Below, piece after piece: positions 56,428-64,000 of a stretch of DNA of 64,000 bases. A program made the position numbers and the translations under genes. Under the pieces are notes generated by a model. The model saw only the letters and a list, made by a program, of their open reading frames with translations, ran no database searches and was not told the DNA's origin. Numbering within the stretch: the first letter of the stretch is position 1; the number at the start of each line of letters is the position of its first letter. Source of the DNA: Gonatopus flavifemur (taxonomy: Eukaryota > Arthropoda > Insecta > Hymenoptera > Dryinidae); NCBI GenBank assembly GCA_018340375.1, contig JAFFJZ010000098.1, forward strand, positions 62,001 to 126,000, given 5' to 3'.

Positions 56428-57226
56428 CAGTCAGACCCCGCAATAAGAAACTGAGAGCCCCCAAGGGGGGAAGCTTTTCCGCGAATCAGGGTTTCCTCAC
56501 TACTTCTACACTGCCAACACTCCTCGCTCTTCCTGTCTTTTTCTCGCGTTTTTGGCGACCATCCCGCATTAAGAAACTTTGCTTCAGCCGTTCGAGCTGT
56601 GATCACCCGTCATTTGTTCTAACGCTTATTTACATGCGCTTATGCGCTTATGCTCATTTATTCACGCTTATTCACAAAATAAAAGTAAAAGAAAGAATGG
56701 ATCTCGAATATGCTCATTACAGAGGGGGTTGAGGAGTCTGAAAGTTCTCGTTTATTTCCAAAAGTCAACTGCGTTACTCCCAATGAATGTACTATTTCTC
56801 TGGATGAATACAGCCTTCATCAATACCAGTTTAATCCTATGACAGTTGAAAAAAATTTTCAACAAGATTCAGAATCTTTTTTAATTACTACGACTTTTGA
56901 TGTTCTATATGAAAATCTTCAATTGAATGTGTTTTGATTTTTCAAAATTCTATGTTCATTATTCCTAAGGATGACTTGAACTTTTGTTTGATATTGATAT
57001 GATATTTATTTGATTATGAATGAGAAAAATGAAATGATAATTGAATATCACTAAGGTTTTGTTTCAAAATGACTTCCAAAATTCTCTAAAACTCAATGTT
57101 CTTATTGCGGGGTTGCGCGCAGAAGAAATTTGAGCCCGGAAACGGTAGTCGGAATGGGGGAAGACTCGCGAGCGAGAAACTGGGGAAGTTTTTTATTGCG
57201 AGGTTCCTCATTGCGTGGTTTTACTG
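56428..57226. mobile_element. pogo/Tigger-type element, 799 bp, TA-flanked
   Basis: Ends CAGTCAGACCCCGCAATAAG and, on the other strand, CAGTAAAACCACGCAATGAG, with TA at 56426-56427 and 57227-57228. CAGT ends with ACCCCGCAAT are typical of pogo/Tigger. A further CCCCGCAATAAG copy lies inverted near 57100-57113. The small frame 56710-56937 has no motif I can place; it could be a transposase C-terminus but is more likely chance. Non-autonomous. Confidence 0.65.
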
Positions 57227-57228
57227 TA

Positions 57229-58822
57229 TATAAAAAAGTTTCTCAAACGCGCTAACGATTTTGGACTCACTCGGGTAGATTTCATTCGGAAATGAATTAG
57301 GAATTGTAGATGAGTTGGAATTTATCTTATATAATTTTATGAAAACACAATTCCTTTCAAATGATATTTTCGATGATTATATCTATCTATACAATAATAT
57401 GACATGATTGATTGGATTACAATTTGATAAAAACTGAAACTTCAGCATCAACTACTGTAGCATCCGAATCAAATGTTGTGTATATGAATAATGAACGTTC
57501 ATAATACGTATAAGACGTTCAGTTGCTATTAGGATAGAATTGGATCCACGATCCTGTTTTCAGAACAGTATTTCATTTCCAAGTATATACTTTCTCAGAA
57601 TTCTGAATGTTGCTGAAATTTGCATTCTTCCCTTACCAAGTGAACTCCAGTCCATCAAGTTTCCCATTTTTTTATAGAATTTTTGTTTTCTTTTTGTTTT
57701 GTTGTTTCCACCTTCTTTCCAGCAGTTGGAGTTCAGTGCTTTTCAATGAAACCATTCGCCTAGAAAACAGGAAAAGTAATCAACCGGAAATTTCTAGGTA
57801 TATTCTCATGTCTGTGGTTACTGGGAAGAGTAATTGAGGTTAATTAAAAATAGTCATAGAAATTAGCGTCGTGCGTTAAGGTACTCGGGTAGGAGTGCAT
57901 GAGACTACGAAACCAGTGTCGGTATCGTCTAGATATAGTCTCGACATCACGAAAAGATACTGAGACAATACTCTGGTACTCAGAATCGAGACAAAATTGA
58001 AACCAGAAAGGGGATACTCGAAAATATCGGCGGTATTTTCGGGAATAAAAAATATGTATTCTTCATGAAATATCTATAGTCCCGAAGATGTTACCTTTGA
58101 ATTGCAACAGGAAATGTGCACCGCACCATCTCAATTCATCTATATATCATTCCAAAGTTTCTGGAGTATGTTTTGGAAATGCGTTTAATTATTCCAGAAC
58201 TCTGTTTAAACTCTCGTTGCAACAGTTTGTTTTTCACTAAGCTATGAACGATAATAATTCCATTCATATGATGAACTTTTGAAAAAATTTTCTAACTGCA
58301 TAGAATTCAATACACATCTTCAATCTTTAAATAATAATTCTTTTCATTCATATAGATATCTCGGTAATTAATTTCACAGATTTATTGTCGAAATGAAAAC
58401 GTAACGTTGGAAACGAAAGAAAACAATATATAAGTTTTTTTCAATTAGTATTACACGTTCCTTGTCCACTCTCCCTCTGTTCTATTCTTCTATCCACATG
58501 GCAAAAAAAGGAGTACGCAATGGGTGCTCGTTGACAGCAGTTATTGGCAGTTATGAGCTCAAAAACGTCTTTTGGTTGGACATCAAAAAGAAGGCAAAAT
58601 GGTGACCTCTATAGAACTTGACCAATCCTTGGTCAAATTTCGAGTTGACAACCCTGTTATGGGACTCTAGTGTATTATGACTAAGACTTGATAAACATTA
58701 CCAGAATTTGGTGATAGTGAATAGAGTTTGATCATTATAACCAAAAATCTCAGTCGTGTATCTGTATAGCGGTTATCAGTACTACATTTATGTCGACATA
58801 TCTACTTATTAGATTCAGTAAC
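57229..58822. other. No gene
   Basis: 1.6 kb without a convincing frame. Nothing repeats elsewhere in the window that I could find. Confidence 0.5.
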
Positions 58823-58824
58823 TA

Positions 58825-59616
58825 ACAAATGGGCTGAAAAGTCCCGAGCTTAACACATAGATGGCGCGAATTTTACTGCAACCACCTGTTTTTCAGTTAG
58901 TACTAACCTTCAAAAGACACCTGTCAAAATTTTATGATATTCTATTCATTAGTTTGTGAGTTATTGTATTAAGAGTGACGCTATTTTTGTTATTTCTCAA
59001 ACAATGGATCAAAAACCATTCCGTGTTTTAATTTTACACTGCTTCTTGATGGGAAAAAATACCGTTCAAGCAAAGCAATGGCTTGAAAAGTGTTATGGGG
59101 ACTCCGCTCCATCAGAAACCACAATAAGACGTTGGTTTGCTGACTTCAAACATGGTCGTAGAGACACTGATGATGCAGGACGCAGTGAACGTCCAAATGA
59201 GGCGGTCACACCAGGAAACATAGAAAAAATCCACAAAATCATTTTATTTCATCAAGACAACGCTCCATGTCACAAGTCAATCGAAACGATGGCAAAACTG
59301 CATGAATTGAACTCCGAATTGCTTCCACATCCACCGTATTCGCCAGATTTGGCTCCCAACGACTACTGGCTATTCGCAGACCTACAAAGAATGCTCGCCG
59401 GTAAGAAATTTCACTCAAATGAAGAGGTTATCGCTGAAACTAAGGCCTATTTTGAGGCAAAAGATAAATCGTCCTACAAAAGTGGTATTCAAATGTTAGA
59501 GCGGCGCTGGAATGATTGCGTTGTCCTTGATGGAGATTATGTTGATAATAAAGCTAATTTTGAACAAAAAGAACCGTGTTTTCTTTGTTAGGTCCGCGAT
59601 TTTTCAGCCCATGTGT
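58825..59616 (+). mobile_element. Irritans-like mariner with internal deletion, 792 bp
   Basis: Ends ACAAATGGGCTGAAAAGTC and, on the other strand, ACACATGGGCTGAAAAATC, TA at 58823-58824 and 59617-59618. Full-length relatives are near 1.3 kb, so about 500 bp is missing from the middle of the gene. Both TIRs are kept, so it could still be moved by a related enzyme. Confidence 0.85.
59004..59591 (+). CDS. Internally deleted mariner transposase, frame kept (195 aa)
   Basis: ATG 59004 (MDQKPFRVLI) matches the start of irritans-type transposases. Residues 1-80 keep the DNA-binding region (NTVQAKQWLEK, TIRRWFADFKHG, GRSERPNEAVTP; the usual SGRP is SERP). After NIEKIHKI the protein jumps directly to ILFHQDNAPCHK, so about 165 residues including WVPHEL and the first catalytic Asp are gone. 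The second Asp (HQDNAP) and third (LAPNDYWLF, Ser to Asn before it) remain, as does YSPDLAP. It cannot catalyse, but a DNA-binding protein could still be made. The deletion preserves frame, which is one chance in three. Confidence 0.8.
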   Translation: MDQKPFRVLILHCFLMGKNTVQAKQWLEKCYGDSAPSETTIRRWFADFKHGRRDTDDAGRSERPNEAVTPGNIEKIHKIILFHQDNAPCHKSIETMAKLHELNSELLPHPPYSPDLAPNDYWLFADLQRMLAGKKFHSNEEVIAETKAYFEAKDKSSYKSGIQMLERRWNDCVVLDGDYVDNKANFEQKEPCFLC

Positions 59617-59618
59617 TA

Positions 59619-60412
59619 TCACCAAATGCTGGTGACCAGAGGTATGAAACTCCCTATGTTTAGTGTAGAGCCTTCCGAAATAGCTGATCAAGACCAGATA
59701 ATCAGCTACTTCAGAAGGCTCCAGCATATGAATACAGTTCACAATTTGTATCCGTCTCTCCAATCTCTACACACCCGCGTGTTGAGGTGACACCACTAGA
59801 CTTCGTCAGCAGCGAAGTTTGTTGTCAACATTTGATCAAGAGATGGTGGTTACAGTCCTTAATTTGTGGATTATTTTGTTACGAAGCGTGATTCAAAATG
59901 GATTTGGAGAAAATCTCGTTTTGATGAAGATTTGAAACTTCCACGACCGGAGTGGCTCGATCGAGAAAGTATGTGGGCCCGCTCGCGGTTTTAAGCTTCA
60001 ATAAGAGAATACTCTCTTATTGTCCACCCTCAGGTCGATACGTTTTATTGATTTGAACGGGAAATTGACGAAATAAACTTGAAGAAAGGTCAGAAATTAG
60101 AAATCGTGAGATGAATATCCCGTATATTTGAATTTGACATAAGAGTTTACACTATTTTCGAACATGAATATGAAGATACAAACGTGTGAGTGAGAAAGAG
60201 GTGTTCGTATATGAGACTAAGATAGAAGAATTATCAACTTGAGAACTTACCGGGTTGGAAAGAAGATAAAACTCTTTAGGTTCCTCCTTTCTAATACCTG
60301 GATTGTTGAGATGGGGGCCAAATCAACAAAAAGTTGGTTGAAAAGAGAGATACGTCACACTCTCTTTTCAAACACTGATTTCGTTGATTTGGCTCGCATC
60401 CGATTGTTAAGC

Positions 60413-60457
<45 letters not shown>

Positions 60458-61248
60458 CTCCGTCCCTGTCTTCTCGCTCTCACGTCAGTCGCGCGGATGA
60501 TTGGGACAGGTGTGAGGCACTCGCGAGATCAAGAATTTGATTAAGTGCAAGTACGTGTAGATTTATTTGATAGGAGTTCGGAAGTCGAACGGGGAGAAAA
60601 AATGGGTATGGAGAACCATACAGGAGTTCCATGCTCCTAACGAGAATAAAAAGATTGGGGAAAAAATCCGACATTTCTTAACTGATTGAAATGAAACTCA
60701 TATAAGGCCACTACAAGATTGTAACTGAAACGCGGTAGAAATTTCATTGTAATCCTATAACAGGGAGCGAAGATATGTGCGATCGCTAAATCAGGAATTT
60801 TTGGGAAATTTCTTCCCTCCTCATGCCGTTCCTCTGTCAGAATCTGGTTCAAACTCTCATGGGGCCATTTTTGACACTTCATTAGACGGTGGTCAAAATT
60901 TCATGACAATTGGATGATGAGAACGAAATATACCCCCATGATACCGGTAATTACAAGATTTTCAAAATTTGTTTTGAACCTTAGTGTTTATCATTTTCTT
61001 CCCGCACTTGACTCTGCTCAAAGTTTCATGGCATTCGGATGATGGCAACATAAAAAGAGGAAGCTTTACAGATAATGCCAAATTATGTGAATCTCAAAAA
61101 ACGAAAATTTTCACAGTTTTCAACCGATTTGGCTGAAACCCGTACGAGACCACTATTGAAGCATAACTAGAGCGTGGTATAAGTTTTATAGTCATCGGAT
61201 CACAGGGAGCGAAGATATTCGTGGTCGCAAAATCTAGATTTTTCAAAC

Positions 61249-61251
<3 letters not shown>
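59619..61251. other. No gene; CT microsatellite and a 440-bp-spaced repeat
   Basis: (TC)n at 60415-60452. Two related stretches (about 60681-60800 and 61124-61235) share GGCCACTA/GACCACTA, GCGGTA/GCGTGGTA and CAGGGAGCGAAGATAT, about 440 bp apart, with TTTCATGRCATTYGGATGATG words between. Probably a decayed repeat. The frame at 60239-60544 is carried by the microsatellite. Confidence 0.45.
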
Positions 61252-61281
<30 letters not shown>

Positions 61282-62820
61282 GAAGTAATCAGTCTTATGA
61301 TTGATTTGATGAAATCCTCCAACCCTGTCTATTATCCGCTAACCGCTCAATTCCTGCATATCTACGAGAAGCCTTATCTTGTATAATTTGCTTCATATAA
61401 CTTGATCTAAGTCTACCTCTTCGAGTTTTATCATTCATGTTCCCTTCCAATAAGCGATCATGCCTTAATGTGTGTCCTATTAGATTACTTGAAGGGTCGA
61501 CGGTCTAAACCTGTTAACTGACATTTCAGAAATTTTACACGGCGAAGAAAAAACGTGGGCATTTCTTTAATTTTTGATATTTTCCTAGTCTATGAAAAGT
61601 TTTTTCTTCGGGTTACAAGGGTGAATGATACTTCCACATGTCAGATCATTTGAATGAAAATTGGAAGATCTGGATCAACTTTTCTTCGCCGTGTAAAATT
61701 TCTGAAATGTCAGTTAACAGGTTTAGACCGTCGACCCTTCACTTCTTGTCACGACCTGTTTCAAAAGACTTCTCTTTTCATGTACCTTCTCAAGTACTTC
61801 TTCATTTTTCATTCTCTATTCTCCCATATATAATCTTTGTCAGTATTTTCGAGGAATGTGGAATAAAACTGATCGGTCTGTAGTTCTCGCATTTGTCTGC
61901 TCCTTGTTTTTTTGGAACGGCGACAATTTTATTCTTCTGGAAATCTTTCGGTACTTCTCCTCTTCCGTACATATCTTTGATAAATCCGAACAGTGCGTCA
62001 CGAGTTTTTTGGCTGGAGGCTTTGACCAGGTCCGCACTTATCCCATCTATTCCTGGCGCTTTATTATTTTTCAATTCTTTTAGAGCCCTGTCGAATTCTG
62101 ATCTCAAAATTGAATCTCCCAATTCTTCTTCATCGACATCTTCTTCCTTCTCTAACAATCCTATATTATCGCTTCCTTTATACAGATCTTCTAAATGATT
62201 ATTCCATTGTTCTATTCTTTCCTCTGTTCTTATTGATTGTCTCCCTAGAGAATTTTGAATCTTACTGCTTCTAGATTTCATTTGTCCAAAAAATCTCTCA
62301 ACAATCCTATATGCCTCATCTATTTTGCCTAAATGTAATCTTACTTCTTCATCCTGACATTTTTCCTCTAACCATTGTTCTTTTGCTTGTCCTCGATTCT
62401 CCTATTATTTTATTCATCAGTGCCTTGTATGTCTGCTGGTCTTTCTCGCTACTCTTATTCTTGTATTTCCTCCTTTCAGTAATCAAATCGAGAATTTCTT
62501 CCGTTATCCATGGTTTCTTAGGTTATACTCCATTGTTCTTCAAAATTCCATCTGCACATTGTTCTTTATTAGTCCATCTATTCTGTATTTCCGAGTCTTT
62601 CTCTTGTCGATCCTCTAATTCATCGTCCAACATCACTTTGAATGCCTCCTGTGTTTGTTCTTGTTCGAGATTCTTCAAGTTCCATCTTTTTTGCATTTTC
62701 CTTTCCTCCTTCAGAGTTTTGAATTTCAGAGAACATTTCATGAGCAACATATTGTGATCACTATCTATATCCGCGCCTGGATGAGTTCCACAGCTTTTCA
62801 CTTGATTCCTAAATCTTTGT
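61252..62820 (-). pseudogene. Third RTE LINE copy, 5'-truncated and internally deleted
   Basis: Minus strand. The tail is ten CAT units at 61252-61281, followed by the RTE 3' end. A MITE interrupts it at 61493-61740. Near 61815 the sequence jumps from the C-terminal region (..NEEVLEK) to the start of RT (..IIYGRIENEK), a deletion of roughly 0.9 kb that removes FADD. Further on are APGIDGISADL, DSILRSEFD and the end of the endonuclease (GADIDSDHNML, about 62790-62755). RTE sequence stops at 62820, the usual 5' truncation. More diverged from the other copies than they are from each other. Confidence 0.88.
61493..61740. mobile_element. 248-bp MITE with ACTT target duplication
   Basis: Inverted ends of about 60 bp begin GAAGGGTCGACGGTC. 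ACTT occurs at 61489-61492 and 61741-61744. Taking out the element and one ACTT restores RTE sequence (compare about 10955-10985 on the other strand). A 4-bp duplication excludes the TA-targeting group that dominates the window. Confidence 0.85.
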
Positions 62821-64000
62821 CAACGACGGTGGAGGAAACGACTAAAAATGTCGTCGAACCAATGTTGTATGGTGGATGAAGGCCAGCGTGGCGTCTGTAA
62901 TAAGGTGTATCTGCCTGAGCCAAAGAACGATATACCGTGGTAGATTCAAATTCTGCCCTTTTTGAGGGTGTCGAAACACCCTTCCTGTTGAAGGTTAAAA
63001 ATGTAGGGTAGGTGAGGAAAGGAATTCTAGTTATTTAAAAGTTTATGAATTCTTTTATTGCTCTCTTGTGATACAATCGAGGCATCTGGATTTGATGAGA
63101 ACTATATTCATTTGAGTAGTTGATGAATAAAAATTTTCCGTTCAACATAATGTTTGATCGTGATGAATAAATTCTATTTGCATGGAACAAAGGTAGGAGT
63201 CGTGACAATTTGTATACATTTTTAAGAGAAATGAAAAATGTAAAATAATAAACCTCTATGAACACCAGAACAGAAGGTTTTTACTACGAGTTAAGTTAAC
63301 GTTATTAATTATTCTCTGACGGGGGGGGGGGGGGAGAAGAATAGTATAAGGAAGAATGGGAAAATTGAGCATAAAGAAGAGGAGAGATGATTTACACTCA
63401 CCAGTATTGTCTTGATTATGTTGGGAATCAAGATGTTGAGTACTGCGTTTCCAAGCTGGACTTTCACTATGTTAATAATTCAAAACACTTGTTCACGCTT
63501 GGATCGCGGGTTTAGTTGTAGGATTTGTAATTGTTCGTTATACATATAAATTTGTACCTTTTTTGAAATGTAGGTGAGACAATAAAAAATGGAGTTCAAT
63601 TTGATGTTGGAACGAACAAAAAAAACGCGACTCTCTAAGACTCTCTCTCTCGCATCCCACCCGAGGAATTGCGCCCAGGGGAAAAGGAAACCGCTGACAG
63701 CAAAAGGGCTCCAGTGCGTATCCATTTTTCGAGTGGAACTGCCCAGAGTTTTCCTCAGTCATCCGTTCATGGCTCGGAAAATGGAAACACGGGTACACTT
63801 TTAGGATTTCCACCAGTGGAAAGTATAAACCCTTGGTGGAGCTTTCGTATCGCCGGCACCTCCGACCCATGAGGACAAAAGTCCCAGGAGGAGAAAAGAG
63901 AGAGAAAGTCCTCAAGGTACTCACTTTTTCGCAGCAATTGGAGATGCAGGTGAGTCAAGACTGCCCTGCCCAGTGGCAATTGCTGACCAAGGGAAGTTCT
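62821..64000. other. No gene identified; unassigned right edge
   Basis: Includes a G-run at about 63320-63333. Sequence after 63600 is GC-richer, and the two strands give overlapping frames of 70-128 codons (63538-63924 minus, 63589-63804 plus) without known motifs. A host gene edge, or another element crossing the window border, cannot be excluded. Confidence 0.35.

Noticed and set aside
60239..60544. 101-codon frame with a Ser/Leu run
   Set aside because: The run is a (TC)n microsatellite and there is no recognised domain.
63538..63924. 128-codon minus frame near the right edge
   Set aside because: Overlapping frames on both strands in GC-richer sequence and no motif; could be chance, so not called as a gene.

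Overview
The window is eukaryotic, AT-rich and almost entirely transposable elements. The mix (BEL/Pao and Ty3/gypsy LTR elements, an RTE-clade LINE, several mariner types including a DD41D 'rosa-like' group, and many TA-flanked MITEs and foldbacks) suggests an arthropod, most likely an insect. I found no host protein gene, tRNA, rRNA, operon or CRISPR that I could support. Nearly every long open frame belongs to a transposon or is a by-product of a palindrome or microsatellite.

Region 1-5.3 kb holds the 3' part of a decayed BEL/Pao retrotransposon (gag knuckles, protease, RT, RNase H, integrase, C-terminal domain, polypurine tract and start of the 3' LTR). At 5.65 kb lies a small TTAA-flanked (piggyBac-type) MITE. 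Region 6.3-21.9 kb is a nested stack. An old minus-strand RTE LINE was hit by a full-length plus-strand RTE (7857-11209, 11-bp target duplication), a TA-flanked MITE (11523-11892), an intact mariner (12239-13531) and a 1.2-kb foldback (13550-14726). It was then cut in two by what looks like a ~6.6-kb inversion (about 15228-21873), which moved its 5' end to 21213-21873. The target duplications of the old LINE at 6330-6339 and 21202-21211 still match as inverted complements. The inverted segment carries a second mariner, a foldback with long arms and the first rosa-like transposon.

Region 22.8-24.8 kb has the second rosa-like copy, and 50.7-52.7 kb the third; all three are exactly 2032 bp. Region 25.5-27.1 kb is the 5' end of a minus-strand gypsy element (gag fragment, primer binding site, LTR). 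From 27.9 to 43 kb the sequence is dominated by large palindromes (27.9-31.3, 32.1-33.9, 36.1-38.1, 39.6-41.8 kb), MITEs and elements built from repeated short hairpin words. At 44.4-49.2 kb lies a long-TIR transposon of a family I cannot name. It carries one broken transposase-like gene with a probable 222-nt intron that keeps the reading frame. The right end has a mauritiana-like mariner remnant (53.3-54.4 kb), a foldback (55.5-56.1 kb), a pogo/Tigger-type element (56.4-57.2 kb), an irritans-like mariner with an in-frame internal deletion (58.8-59.6 kb) and a third RTE copy (61.25-62.82 kb) containing a MITE with a 4-bp target duplication.

The autonomous-looking genes are the 349-aa mariner transposase (12417-13466), the rosa-like transposases at 19149-20240 (363 aa) and 23227-24291 (354 aa), and the RTE polyprotein at 8203-11184, which is open except for one nonsense codon. 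The rest are relics or non-autonomous elements that probably depended on such enzymes.
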